Source: Pseudacidobacterium ailaaui (GTDB lineage Bacteria > Acidobacteriota > Terriglobia > Terriglobales > Acidobacteriaceae). Taken from it: a stretch of DNA of 64,000 nt. Position 1 is the stretch's first letter; each line of letters starts with the position of its first letter. Location of the stretch: NCBI RefSeq assembly GCF_000688455.1, contig NZ_JIAL01000001.1:3069001-3133000 (forward strand), in the 5' to 3' direction. The translations under genes and the position numbers were made by a program. This document shows positions 46,369 through 54,878 of the stretch, piece by piece. The notes beneath the pieces are model-generated. The model searched no databases. It saw nothing but the letters and a program-made list of their open reading frames with translations, and was not told the DNA's origin.

Positions 46369-46383
46369 CGGAGGCGTCCTCCG
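46369..46383. promoter_or_regulatory. TetR operator candidate 2
   Basis: CGGAGGCGTCCTCCG repeats the CGGAG-N5-CTCCG core of the first site and is also preceded by TTGCAA. The arms extend to ACGGAGG/CCTCCGT. A third, different palindrome (TATCAGC-C-GCTGATA, 46391-46405) follows. Confidence 0.6.
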
Positions 46384-46455
46384 TTTTTGATATCAGCCGC
46401 TGATACAGTTCCGCGGCGCTACGGTTTAAAAATGTCCACATCAGGAGAATAAAAC

Positions 46456-47334
46456 ATGCGTGTTTTTGTTACAGGTGCGACAGGATTTATCGGATCAGCC
46501 CTGGTCCCGGAGCTGCTTAAGGCGGGCTATGAAGTACTCGGATTCGCTCGCAGTGATGCCGGAGCGAAGTGGCTGGCCGAAGCAGGCGCAGAGGTGCAGC
46601 GCGGCGATTTGGAAGATCTGGACAGCTTGCGTCGCGGCGCCGCCTCGGCGCAGGCCGTTATTCATCTCGCCTTCATTCATGACTTCCAGAAGTTTCGGCA
46701 AAACTGTGAGATTGACCGGCGGGCCATTGAAGCGATGGGCGCGGTGCTTGCGGGCCAAGACCGTACCCTCATCGTGACCAGTGGTCTTGCGTTGGCCTCA
46801 CGGGGCCGTCTTGCTACGGAAGATGACCCGTCAGAACCTGTTTCCGAAAACTTTCCACGCGCCTCGGAGGCGGCCGCAGCCGGGCTGCAAGGAGTGCGGA
46901 CCATGGTGATCCGTCTGCCTCAGGTCCATGACCGGAGAAAGCAAGGGCTGATTACCTGGCTGGTCCAGCTAGCCAAAGAAAAGGGTGTCTCTGCATATCT
47001 GGGTGAGGGGAAGACCCGCTGGGCAGCGGCGCACGTAAGCGATGTTGCCCGGCTGTACCGGCTTGCTATGGAAAAGGGAGAGTCCGGAGCACGATATCAC
47101 GCGGTGGCGGAAGAGGAGATTCCCCTCCGTCAAATCGCCGAGGCCATAGGTCAAGGACTGGGATTACCGGTTGCTTCTGTGGCACCGGAAGATGCACTTG
47201 CGCACTTTGGCTGGCTCACGCGGTTTCTGACGTGGGACCTCACCGGTTCCAGCGCCAAAACACGCAAAGAGCTAGGCTGGGACCCAGTGGGACCTGATCT
47301 GATTACCGATCTTGCAAGCTTGCGCTTTTCATAA
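46456..47334 (+). CDS. atypical SDR / NAD-dependent epimerase-like protein
   Basis: The 292-residue protein starts with the dinucleotide loop FVTGATGFIGSALVPELLKAG and has RGDLEDLDSLRRGAASAQAVIHLAF, IVTSGLALASRG and VIRLPQVHDRRKQG, as in extended/atypical SDR proteins annotated NAD-dependent epimerase. The YxxxK pair of classical members is not obvious, so substrate cannot be given. It is controlled, by inference, by the divergent TetR regulator. Its 3' end overlaps convergent tsaB by 32 bp. Confidence 0.85.
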   Translation: MRVFVTGATGFIGSALVPELLKAGYEVLGFARSDAGAKWLAEAGAEVQRGDLEDLDSLRRGAASAQAVIHLAFIHDFQKFRQNCEIDRRAIEAMGAVLAGQDRTLIVTSGLALASRGRLATEDDPSEPVSENFPRASEAAAAGLQGVRTMVIRLPQVHDRRKQGLITWLVQLAKEKGVSAYLGEGKTRWAAAHVSDVARLYRLAMEKGESGARYHAVAEEEIPLRQIAEAIGQGLGLPVASVAPEDALAHFGWLTRFLTWDLTGSSAKTRKELGWDPVGPDLITDLASLRFS

Positions 47335-47950
47335 ATTTCACCTCAGCGTCGGCGCGGCGCAGATAGTTTCCATCCAGGAATGTGGGATCGACAAAGTCGC
47401 GCCGCAGCCATCCAGGCAGCGCGAACGCAATCGCGTCGCTGGCAGTCGGCGGAGAGACGAACTGCGCATTTGGAAGCTTTTGTGCTGCTGTTTCCTCACA
47501 GATAGCAAGTTCCTGTTCTGCACAAGCTTTGCGAAGGACTTCCAGCGAAAGCAGTGCTTCCTGGGCCTGATTGAGCGCAGCATTGCGGAAGTAGAATTCG
47601 CCACGTCCGGCATCGAGGGCAGCATATTTTGTTTTTGCCTTATGTGCCAGTACAGCAAGGCGTGATATGGCCATGACCGGAACATGAAGTGCTTCCACCA
47701 GTCCTTTGACTGTACTCAGGCCGACACGGATTCCGGTAAAGCTTCCCGGCCCATGAACAACGATAATGGCCTGAATGTGCTGGACCCCGACTTGGTTCGT
47801 ACGAAGCAGTTCTTCGATGCGTGGGACCAGCATGGACGAATATGTTTTGCCTGTCAGCTCAGTTTCAGCGAGCAGAGAGGCCTTTTCCTTATCAGGACGT
47901 GCAAGAGCGACGGTCCCTGTAGTGCTGCAAGTGTCGATTCCCAGAAGCAA
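47303..47950 (-). CDS. tsaB: tRNA threonylcarbamoyladenosine synthesis protein TsaB
   Basis: TsaB is the inactive partner of TsaD in making t6A37 on ANN-decoding tRNAs. The sequence has LLGIDTCSTTGTVALARP at the start and HGPGSFTGIRVGLSTVKGL, both hallmarks. I place the start at TTG 47950 (215 residues), behind AAGGGG. The frame continues to 48220 only through unrelated sequence antisense-like to the dehydrogenase gene, so the longer version is rejected. The gene follows the zinc dehydrogenase by 16 bp. Confidence 0.88.
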   Translation of the reverse strand: MLLGIDTCSTTGTVALARPDKEKASLLAETELTGKTYSSMLVPRIEELLRTNQVGVQHIQAIIVVHGPGSFTGIRVGLSTVKGLVEALHVPVMAISRLAVLAHKAKTKYAALDAGRGEFYFRNAALNQAQEALLSLEVLRKACAEQELAICEETAAQKLPNAQFVSPPTASDAIAFALPGWLRRDFVDPTFLDGNYLRRADAEVKFMKSASLQDR

Positions 47951-47966
47951 GAGTAGGTCTATCCCC

Positions 47967-48977
47967 TTAACATGAGACGATGATTTTCGTGAATCGGGCC
48001 GGATCGGCTGCCCAGGCGGCGAATGCCTGCGGCGCCTCCTCCATTGGCACGATGGCACTGATGGCTGCGTCCACAGGAAAACGTTTGAGTTCCAGCATCG
48101 CGATGACTTCGCGGAAGTCCTGAGGAAGAGCATTGCGTGTGCCCAGGATGTCCAGCTCTTTTTGTACAAAGAGCCTGGTTTCATATGGCACCGGCTCCTT
48201 TGCGTAGCCAATGTAAACAACGCGACCGGTAAAAGCTACAACCTCAACCGCGGCAAGAAATGTTTCGGGCCGACCGACCGCTTCGATCACCACCTGAGGC
48301 CCAAGACCCTCGGTGAGTTCTTTCAGAACAGCCGGCACGTCTTCTTTTTGAGCGTGAATGGCATGGGAGGCGCCAGCCTGAAGCGCGATTTGCAGTTTGC
48401 TTTCGTCTACGTCAATTGCAATGGTGCGGGCGCCTCGAAATGCGCAGGCGGAGACGGCACCCAGGCCAACTCCTCCGCATCCAAAGATGGCCACAGTGTC
48501 CGTATTGGTCACGCGGCCCCTCGCTACAGCATGGAAACCCACAGTGAGCGGCTCAACAAGACAAAGCTCATGCAGCTTCAGGCGGGCAGGGAAGAGTTTT
48601 TCTGCCGGGACGGCAATGTATTCCGTCAAAGCGCCATCGCGCTGCACCCCCAGGGTCTGGTTCATCTGGCAGGCGTTGCTTCTTTGGTTGCGGCAGGCCC
48701 CGCAGCGTCCACAGCTGGTGTAAGGAGAAAGGGTCACATCCGTGCCCACGGGAATCACGGAGAAATCGCCGTCTGTTTCCACGACCGTTGCCGCAATCTC
48801 GTGTCCCGGAATGCGCGGATAGGAAACAAGCGGGTTGCGACCGCGGAATGAGTTCAGATCTGTCCCACAAAGCCCCACGTAGCGCACACGCAGCAATACC
48901 TGACCGGGTTTGCGTACCGGTGGAGGAACATCTTCAATTTGCGCGATGCCAGCTCTACGCAGGACCAGCGCCTTCAT
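47967..48977 (-). CDS. zinc-dependent alcohol dehydrogenase family protein
   Basis: The 336-residue medium-chain dehydrogenase has the catalytic zinc site CGTDLNSFRG and IPGHEIAATV, the structural zinc cysteines CGRCGACRNQRSNAC, and the NAD loop FGCGGVGLGAVSACAFRGAR. It resembles galactitol-1-phosphate/threonine dehydrogenase-like members, but substrate cannot be assigned. It lies between mce-meaB and tsaB on the same strand with 16 and 33 bp gaps, so all may be transcribed together. Confidence 0.88.
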   Translation of the reverse strand: MKALVLRRAGIAQIEDVPPPVRKPGQVLLRVRYVGLCGTDLNSFRGRNPLVSYPRIPGHEIAATVVETDGDFSVIPVGTDVTLSPYTSCGRCGACRNQRSNACQMNQTLGVQRDGALTEYIAVPAEKLFPARLKLHELCLVEPLTVGFHAVARGRVTNTDTVAIFGCGGVGLGAVSACAFRGARTIAIDVDESKLQIALQAGASHAIHAQKEDVPAVLKELTEGLGPQVVIEAVGRPETFLAAVEVVAFTGRVVYIGYAKEPVPYETRLFVQKELDILGTRNALPQDFREVIAMLELKRFPVDAAISAIVPMEEAPQAFAAWAADPARFTKIIVSC

Positions 48978-49010
48978 GCAATCTCTCCTTTTGTGAGCAG
49001 GTCCTGCTTG

Positions 49011-49433
49011 TCATTGCCGACGGTGCGGTCCGTCGGCAGGCAAGTCCTGGCAGATTTCCAGCAGAACGCCTCCGGTACTTGAAGGATGGATAAAGAAATA
49101 GAGATGACCGCCAGCGCCAACCTGTATCTCATTGGAGATGAGATTTACGCCGTTTGCCTTAAGGTCTTCCAGAGTAGCGGAGATGTTCTCCACGTGCAGG
49201 GCGACATGGTGCAATCCTCCCCCCCGTTTTGCAAGAAACTTGCCCACCGGTGAATCTTCCGAAGTAGGCTCCAGCAACTCAATGCGCCCTTCATCCAGAG
49301 GGACCATGGCGACACGCACTTTTTCATGTTCAATCGTTTCCTCCTGCAAGACAGACAGGCCCAGAGACTCATAAAATGCGCGTGCTTTGGAAATGCTTTT
49401 GACTGCGATTCCAAGATGATCAATTTTTGTCAT
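49011..49433 (-). CDS. mce: methylmalonyl-CoA epimerase
   Basis: Mce interconverts (S)- and (R)-methylmalonyl-CoA before the B12-dependent mutase. From the ATG at 49433 it has 140 residues and is a VOC-fold protein with MTKIDHLGIAVKSISKARAFYESLGL, GRIELLEPTSEDSPVGKFL, GGGLHHVALHVENI and VLLEICQ, where the His and Glu metal ligands are visible. It overlaps the 3' end of meaB by 14 bp. A longer frame to 49514 lies within meaB and is not used. Confidence 0.93.
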   Translation of the reverse strand: MTKIDHLGIAVKSISKARAFYESLGLSVLQEETIEHEKVRVAMVPLDEGRIELLEPTSEDSPVGKFLAKRGGGLHHVALHVENISATLEDLKANGVNLISNEIQVGAGGHLYFFIHPSSTGGVLLEICQDLPADGPHRRQ

Positions 49434-50376
49434 AAGCGGTAATCCTGGAAACCAATTGATAGGGATCTTCTTCTCCGCGTGCAACGCGCGCTGCATAAAG
49501 CTCCAGCTCGGCATCAGTCAGAATCTGTTCCCGCAACCGCAGCATCAGCGCCTGAAGCACCATCTGGACGAGGCGTTCCCGCCAGCAGCGTTTGCGCCGC
49601 GTTTGCAGGTGGTCCTCAGTCTGGAGCCATTGTTTCATCTCTTCGATGGCCGAGGCCAGTTTGTCCAGTCCTTGGCCGGTGGCTGCAACAGTTTGGATCA
49701 CAGGAGGCGTGCGGGACATTTGTGTGCTGGCCAGCGACTGCATCGCACGGACCTCATTTTCCACTCGGTCGGCCCCTTCACGGTCAGCTTTGTTGATCAC
49801 AAAAATATCAGCGATTTCCATCATGCCGGCCTTGATGCTTTGTACATCGTCACCCATTCCAGGCACCAGAACGACCAGCGTGATATCAGCCAGACGGACA
49901 ATATCCACTTCATCCTGTCCTACGCCGACGGTCTCAATCAGGATGATTTCCTTTCCGCTGGCCTCAAGAACCGAGGCCACATCGGCCGTCCTCTGTGCCA
50001 AACCTCCGAGAGAGCCGCGTGTGGCCATACTACGCACATAAAGACCGGTGTCATGCAGACTGTCCTGCATCCGAATGCGATCGCCAAGGATGGCGCCCCC
50101 GCTGAACGGACTGGTCGGGTCTACAGCGATGACGCCAACGGTTGCTCCCCTTCCGCGATAATGCCGGGCGAGCTGGTCTACCAAGGTGCTTTTCCCGGCG
50201 CCCGGAGGTCCTGTGACCCCAACGCGAAGGGCGCGGCCGCTCAAGGGAAAACATGCTGAGAGGACATCGCTGGCAAGCGGGGAGCCATTTTCAACAATAG
50301 AAATGGCCCGTGCCAGAGCACGGACATCGCCTGCGCGCAGGCGCTCGATGAGTTGCGGAATATCAGCAGTGCTCAT
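49420..50376 (-). CDS. meaB: methylmalonyl-CoA mutase-associated GTPase MeaB
   Basis: MeaB is a G3E-type GTPase that guards B12 loading and activity of methylmalonyl-CoA mutase. The 318-residue protein has the P-loop VTGPPGAGKSTLVDQLA, IAVDPTSPFSGGAILGDRIRM, RSMATRGSLGGLA, the switch-like ETVGVGQDE, and the G4 motif NKADREGADR. It overlaps mce, confirming a methylmalonyl-CoA module. The mutase itself is not in the window. Confidence 0.95.
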   Translation of the reverse strand: MSTADIPQLIERLRAGDVRALARAISIVENGSPLASDVLSACFPLSGRALRVGVTGPPGAGKSTLVDQLARHYRGRGATVGVIAVDPTSPFSGGAILGDRIRMQDSLHDTGLYVRSMATRGSLGGLAQRTADVASVLEASGKEIILIETVGVGQDEVDIVRLADITLVVLVPGMGDDVQSIKAGMMEIADIFVINKADREGADRVENEVRAMQSLASTQMSRTPPVIQTVAATGQGLDKLASAIEEMKQWLQTEDHLQTRRKRCWRERLVQMVLQALMLRLREQILTDAELELYAARVARGEEDPYQLVSRITAYDKN

Positions 50377-50529
50377 GGACGGTGATGGGTGGCGACAAGG
50401 TTGCGCCAGCGCAAGGGCCGGGAAGATCCTTTATGCATCAGAGGCCCTCGCACAATCGCTTTCCTTGTCCTATGTGGTGGTTGTCTTACGGCAGCATGAT
50501 AGCACCCTGGTTTTGGCACTCAGATGCCT

Positions 50530-51732
50530 TCATCCTCGGGATGGCACAACTTTCAGAATTTCACGCGCAATCACCATCCGCTGGATTTCGCTGGTGCCCT
50601 CGCCAATCGTGCATAGTTTCACGTCCCGATAGTACTTTTCAGCGGGGTAGTCTTTGATGAAGCCATAGCCACCATGTAATTGTACGGCCTGGTCACAGAT
50701 GCGGACTGCGACTTCACTCGCGTAGAGCTTGGCCATAGAAGATTCGCGGGTCACACGCTGGCCCGCATCCTTCAGCACGGCCGCGCGCAGCGTCAGCAGC
50801 CTGGCCGCGTCCAGTTCCGTTGCCATGTCTGCCAGCTTCCATTGGACGCCCTGAAATTCGGCGATGGCCTTTCCGAACTGGCGGCGCTCCTTTACATAGC
50901 GAAGGCTGGCATCGAGTGCTCCTCGTGCGATCCCCAGAGATAGGGCAGCAATGGAGATGCGTCCTCCATCCAACACGCGCATGGAGTCAATAAATCCTTC
51001 GCCGAGGTTGCCCAGAAGATTTTCCTGAGGAATTTCGCAGTCTTCAAAGATCAGCTCAGAGGTGTCACTGGCGCGTAGTCCTAGCTTGTTTTCCTTCTTG
51101 CCGGGACGGAATCCCGGCGTTCCCTTTTCAACCACAAATGCTGAGAGTCCGTGCGTGCCCTGGGTCTTGTCCGTTACAGCAATGACGACGGCAACGTCGG
51201 CGTAATGCCCATTGGTAATGAAGGTTTTATTGCCGTTGAGCACCCACTTGTCTCCTTTGCGGACGGCCGTGGTCCTGGCCCCGGCCGCGTCAGACCCGGA
51301 GTTCGGCTCAGTCAGCCCCCACGCGCCCAGCCATTCGCCACTGGCCAGTTTGGGGACATATTTGCGGCGCTGCTCTTCGGTCCCGGCAAGAAAAATGTGG
51401 TTGGTGCAAAGTGAATTGTGGGCTGCAACGATGATGCCGATGGACCCGTCTACAGCGGAAAGTTCCTCAATCGCCGTGACATAATCCACATAACCCAATC
51501 CAGATCCGCCGTATTCGACCGGGAAGATGATCCCCATCAGGCCCATTCGCCCGAGCTGTCGGACAACCTCAGCAGGGAATTCACTGGCCTCGTCCCAGCG
51601 CATGACATTCGGTGCGATTTCCCGTTGAGCAAAATCACGGACTTCTTTGCGCAGTTGCTGCTGCTCCTCAGTAAGGGTAAAAGGATAAGTCCGGGCCGAT
51701 GGCTGAACGACTTCTGTTTCTTCTATAGACAT
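50530..51732 (-). CDS. acyl-CoA dehydrogenase
   Basis: The ATG at 51732 has AGGAG six bases upstream and gives 400 residues; the frame to 51855 is not supported. The FAD-dependent fold is complete: [107 protein letters not shown] and [19 protein letters not shown] with the catalytic Glu. It resembles short/branched or butyryl-CoA dehydrogenases. Proximity to mce-meaB suggests branched amino-acid or fatty-acid catabolism. It is divergent from the nuclease gene. Confidence 0.94.
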   Translation of the reverse strand: MSIEETEVVQPSARTYPFTLTEEQQQLRKEVRDFAQREIAPNVMRWDEASEFPAEVVRQLGRMGLMGIIFPVEYGGSGLGYVDYVTAIEELSAVDGSIGIIVAAHNSLCTNHIFLAGTEEQRRKYVPKLASGEWLGAWGLTEPNSGSDAAGARTTAVRKGDKWVLNGNKTFITNGHYADVAVVIAVTDKTQGTHGLSAFVVEKGTPGFRPGKKENKLGLRASDTSELIFEDCEIPQENLLGNLGEGFIDSMRVLDGGRISIAALSLGIARGALDASLRYVKERRQFGKAIAEFQGVQWKLADMATELDAARLLTLRAAVLKDAGQRVTRESSMAKLYASEVAVRICDQAVQLHGGYGFIKDYPAEKYYRDVKLCTIGEGTSEIQRMVIAREILKVVPSRG

Positions 51733-51927
51733 GATGACTCCTAAACAGCGTAGGATGACGAGAAAACCTGCAATCGTAGCATTTTTTCGGGGCATTTGTC
51801 GTGCGGACCAGACCAGCCGGTACTGTTGAAGAAAAAGGAGTCTGTTTTTTCTCAAGATACGGGCTTGTGCCCCAAAGGCTGTCTTTCACAGTTTGGCAAA
51901 GGGTTTCTGGTTATACTCACTGTGTCC

Positions 51928-52872
51928 ATGAAAACACCAGCTTCTGACCTGCTTCGCTGTGCTGCTATTGCAGTGCTGATGCCTCTTCTGGCGGTACCCC
52001 CCTCTTTTGGGTGGGGAAATACTGGCCACCGTCTTGTCAATCGGCTGGCTGCGGAAAGTCTCCCTGCCGATGTGCCAGCGTTTCTGCGGACCGCAGCAGC
52101 TGTGGATGAGATAGAGTATCTCGGCCCGGAGCCGGACCGCTGGCGTTCGCCCGCTGAACCGGAATTGAATGCGATGCAGGCCCCGGACCACTTTATTGAT
52201 CTGGAGCTGGCCGACGTCATCCACCCGCTTCCGCGCCGACGCTATGATTTCATTGCTGCAGCCTATGCCGCTAGCCTGATGCACCCGGCACAGGCGCGCG
52301 ATCTGCGGCCGGAGCACATTGGCTTTCAGCCCTATATCACGAACGAGGTCTGGGAGCGGTTGAAGGCGGCCATGCGCGAATATCGCACCCTGAACACAAA
52401 ACATGAGGACACAAAACCGGTAGAGGCAGCCATCCTCTTCTACGCCGGCTGGCTCGGTCACTATGTGGGAGATGGTGCGCAGCCCCTGCACACTACCGTG
52501 AATTACAACGGATGGGTAGGCAAGGAGAACCCGAATGGTTATACGACCGACCATCGGATCCATTGGAAATTTGAGGGTATTTTTGTCGACGCAAACCTGA
52601 AGGAAAGCGATGTGAGGCCGCTGGTTTCTCCGATGCGATCAATTGGCGATGAATTTGATGACTACTTAGGGTATCTGCGGCATTCGTCCACTCTGGTGGA
52701 GAAAGTCTATCAACTGGACAAAACCGGCGCCTTTGATGGGACAGGAACGCCCGAGGGAAAGCAGTTTGTGGCAGAGCGCCTGGCAGCAGGGGCGAGCATG
52801 TTGCGTGATCTGATTTATGCAGCATGGCTGCAGAGCGCGCAGCCTGTTCCTGAGCAGCATTCAGAAAACTAG
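51928..52872 (+). CDS. secreted S1/P1-type nuclease
   Basis: From the ATG at 51928 the product has 314 residues with a signal peptide ([19 protein letters not shown]). The mature protein would begin Trp-Gly (WGNTGHRLV), where the amino-terminal Trp is a zinc ligand in this family. Other ligands are visible in [24 protein letters not shown] and [10 protein letters not shown]1/P1 enzymes cut single-stranded nucleic acids and are likely used for scavenging phosphate or nucleotides. The stop shares four bases (CTAG) with the convergent LLM gene. Confidence 0.85.
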   Translation: MKTPASDLLRCAAIAVLMPLLAVPPSFGWGNTGHRLVNRLAAESLPADVPAFLRTAAAVDEIEYLGPEPDRWRSPAEPELNAMQAPDHFIDLELADVIHPLPRRRYDFIAAAYAASLMHPAQARDLRPEHIGFQPYITNEVWERLKAAMREYRTLNTKHEDTKPVEAAILFYAGWLGHYVGDGAQPLHTTVNYNGWVGKENPNGYTTDHRIHWKFEGIFVDANLKESDVRPLVSPMRSIGDEFDDYLGYLRHSSTLVEKVYQLDKTGAFDGTGTPEGKQFVAERLAAGASMLRDLIYAAWLQSAQPVPEQHSEN

Positions 52873-53915
52873 GCGATGGCCGCCGGCGCAGTTTCAGCTT
52901 CCGCCTGCGCGGCCTGTTTTATCTGCGCCACAATTTCATAGGACCGCAGTCGTGCAGCATGATCATAAGGACTGCAGGTCAGAATCAGCTCATCGGCATT
53001 CGTTTTCTCTAAAAATGCTTCCAGCTTGCTGCGGACTGTGTGGCTCTCCCCGACAATGGCGGCCGCACGCTTTGAAGTAATTACAGCATGTTCCATCTCT
53101 GTTGCCAGGCCATTCAGGGAGTCCACAGGAGGAGAGAGAGGAGCCAACTGGCCGCGCACCAGACGGAGGAAGTTTAGATATTCCGTGGTGGAGAGGCGCT
53201 GTGCCTCTTCGTTCGTGTCTGCTGCCAGTACAGGCAGGCCGATCATGACGTAAGGCCGTTTGAGGACCTCAGAAGGCCGAAAGAAATGCCGGTATATTTC
53301 CAGCGCAGAGAAAAGGTCTACGGGCGAGAAATGCGCTGCAAAGGCGAAGGGAAGCCCGAGATCTCCAGCAAGCTGTGCGCTAAAGCCGCTGGACCCAAGG
53401 AGCCAGACGGGGACATCCAGGCCCGCTCCGGGAATGGCCCGGACAGCCTGTCCGGGACGTGGAATAGCAAAATATTCACGTAACTCCGCCACCAATTGCG
53501 GAAAAGGATCATGATTGTTAAGGTCGCGGCGCAGGGCCTGCATGGTGGGATAGTCTGTTCCCGGTGCGCGGCCCAGGCCAAGATCAATGCGGCCTGGATA
53601 GAGGCTTTCAAGCGTGCCGAACTGTTCGGCAATGACCAGAGGTGCATGGTTGGGCAGCATGATTCCACCTGCGCCAACGCGGATGGTGGAGGTGCCCCCG
53701 GCAACGTATCCGATGAGCACAGCCGTCGCGGCACTGGCAACAGAGGCCAGATTGTGGTGCTCGGCCAGCCAGTAGCGCCGATAGCCCCAGCGCTCGGCGT
53801 GTTGGGCCAGGTCAAGGGTCTCGCGAAAAGTTTCGGCGATGGTGTGGCCTTCCTTGATGGGCGCAAGGTCGAGAACAGAAAGCGGCGTACGGGCCAGACG
53901 GGAAGGTTGTGCCAT
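52869..53915 (-). CDS. LLM-class flavin-dependent oxidoreductase
   Basis: From the ATG at 53915 the protein has 348 residues, starting [19 protein letters not shown], with [58 protein letters not shown] and [26 protein letters not shown], typical of bacterial-luciferase-like monooxygenases of the LLM group 1 (YhbW/MsnO8-like) type. An upstream open frame to 54110 passes through tRNA-Glu and is an artefact. Substrate is unknown. Confidence 0.9.
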   Translation of the reverse strand: MAQPSRLARTPLSVLDLAPIKEGHTIAETFRETLDLAQHAERWGYRRYWLAEHHNLASVASAATAVLIGYVAGGTSTIRVGAGGIMLPNHAPLVIAEQFGTLESLYPGRIDLGLGRAPGTDYPTMQALRRDLNNHDPFPQLVAELREYFAIPRPGQAVRAIPGAGLDVPVWLLGSSGFSAQLAGDLGLPFAFAAHFSPVDLFSALEIYRHFFRPSEVLKRPYVMIGLPVLAADTNEEAQRLSTTEYLNFLRLVRGQLAPLSPPVDSLNGLATEMEHAVITSKRAAAIVGESHTVRSKLEAFLEKTNADELILTCSPYDHAARLRSYEIVAQIKQAAQAEAETAPAAIA

Positions 53916-53966
53916 GTTTGAATGATGCCTGAAAGAAGGAGATTGATTCAGGCGCGGCGACAGGTT

Positions 53967-53995
53967 TCGCGTAAAGCAACTCTTTCTGTTAGAAT
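53967..53995 (+). promoter_or_regulatory. tRNA-Glu promoter candidate
   Basis: TAGAAT at 53990-53995 is a good -10 hexamer 37 bp upstream of the tRNA. The -35 position has only the weak TTTCGC. Confidence 0.3.
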
Positions 53996-54032
53996 CTGAT
54001 GAGTCAGCAATACTCTTCCCGCTGGACCTTCT

Positions 54033-54109
54033 GGCGCCATGGTGTAATTGGTCAACACGCCGCCCTCTCAAGGCGGAGAGTTCGGGTTCGATCCCCGATG
54101 GCGCTACCA
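54033..54109 (+). tRNA. tRNA-Glu (anticodon CTC)
   Basis: The 77-nt cloverleaf includes an encoded CCA. Acceptor GGCGCCA pairs with TGGCGCT (one G-T wobble at the tip), the D arm GTGT/ACAC encloses AATTGGTCA, and the anticodon stem CCGCC/GGCGG holds loop CTCTCAA with anticodon CTC for GAG codons. The T arm TCGGG-TTCGATC-CCCGA is perfect. The 3' half is duplicated 762 bp downstream. It overlaps the upstream side of the LLM gene promoter on the opposite strand. Confidence 0.95.
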
Positions 54110-54138
54110 ATTTAGAATCAATAAACTTACGGGAGAAT

Positions 54139-54166
54139 CACAGAATGTCCTAAGAGGCATTCTGTG
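54139..54166. repeat. inverted repeat inside the tRNA-associated insertion
   Basis: CACAGAATG (54139-54147) and CATTCTGTG (54158-54166) form a perfect 9-bp stem with a 10-base loop, 30 bp from the left junction. The position would suit a recombinase or Xis arm site, but that is a guess. Confidence 0.5.
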
Positions 54167-54314
54167 CCGAATTGTTGTGCCTAGAGTTTACGGCGAAAGA
54201 GGCACACAATGAGACGCAAGACAGAGCACCCCGGCCATGCTGCCCGGTTTGCCAGATCGGTTCGGGCGTCCTTTTTCAGTATCCTAAGCTAGACATTTTT
54301 GCTAAGCTGCCGCT

Positions 54315-54524
54315 ATGGTAGCAATAGAAACAGTCGAAGCTGTTCCCTCTGTAGAGGAGTGGACAAAAATGATGGATGACGCTTCTGCAGAAGAGGCGAT
54401 TAAACTCTGGCAGCTGTCCATCGCATGCCTAGCCGCAACTAATTGCCAAGATCAAGATGGCTGGGGAAGGCGAATCGGCATCGCTGAAAGAATCTTGGAC
54501 AAGCGCGGAATTTCTCGATATTAG
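54315..54524 (+). CDS. hypothetical small acidic protein in the insertion
   Basis: This 69-residue ORF (MVAIETVEAVPSVEEWTKMM at the start) is acidic and predicted helical, with a Cys/Trp-containing middle (WQLSIACLAATNCQDQDGWG). I do not recognise the family. No clear ribosome binding site precedes the ATG. It is the best coding candidate within the 762-bp insertion; a frame-shifted overlapping ORF to 54693 looks less protein-like. A further 27-codon basic ORF at 54209-54292 has an AGAGG upstream. Confidence 0.35.
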   Translation: MVAIETVEAVPSVEEWTKMMDDASAEEAIKLWQLSIACLAATNCQDQDGWGRRIGIAERILDKRGISRY

Positions 54525-54823
54525 GGCAGCTAAGCCCCATGCAAGCACGTCAGCCGGGCAGCCCTTACCTCGGCCAAAACTTCGCTCAGAAACCGGCTTA
54601 GAACGAGCTGCTGGCCCTCTAGTTAAGGTCAATGTATGGCCGAAATTCCGGGCACATTACAGGGCATTTTTTGGTCTAGATCTTTGTGTCTAGCGACTTC
54701 CAAAACAGCCCATAAGCCGCACAAAGAAACAAGCAGAATCGCTTAGAAATAACATGCTTATTTTTTAGCAGTTTATGCTTAATTTTCTGTGGTCTGTCTT
54801 ACTAATTTACTGACGAAAATTTT

Positions 54824-54871
54824 GCCCTCTCAAGGCGGAGAGTTCAGGTTCGATCCCCGATGGCGCTACCA
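54824..54871 (+). repeat. direct repeat of the tRNA-Glu 3' half (att-like)
   Basis: This 48-bp copy has the anticodon loop, T arm, acceptor 3' strand and CCA, with one change in the T stem. It lacks the 5' half, so it cannot be a tRNA. It lies 7 bp before the multicopper oxidase stop. Confidence 0.85.
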
Positions 54872-54878
54872 TCAAAAA

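Larger units (their letters stand above)
54062..54871 (+). mobile_element. 762-bp integration remnant at tRNA-Glu
   Basis: The last 48 bases of tRNA-Glu (54062-54109) recur at 54824-54871 with a single mismatch (54084 G versus 54846 A). This is the pattern left by tyrosine-recombinase integration into a tRNA 3' end, with the intact gene at one junction and the displaced half at the other. No integrase gene is present inside. The interior has a 9-bp hairpin, one 69-codon ORF and an AT-rich right end. It may be a decayed island or a small non-autonomous element. Confidence 0.75.

Noticed and set aside
47951-48220. N-terminal extension of TsaB
   Set aside because: It is composed of wrong-frame sequence over the dehydrogenase gene, and the conserved TsaB start is at LLLGIDTC.
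50377-50529. Cobalamin riboswitch upstream of meaB
   Set aside because: I looked for a B12-box-like element on the minus strand and found no convincing match.
53916-54110. N-terminal extension of the LLM oxidoreductase ([18 protein letters not shown]...)
   Set aside because: This is tRNA-Glu read on the opposite strand; the family N-terminus begins at the ATG at 53915.
54824-54871. Second tRNA-Glu gene
   Set aside because: Only the 3' half is present, so no acceptor or D arm can form.
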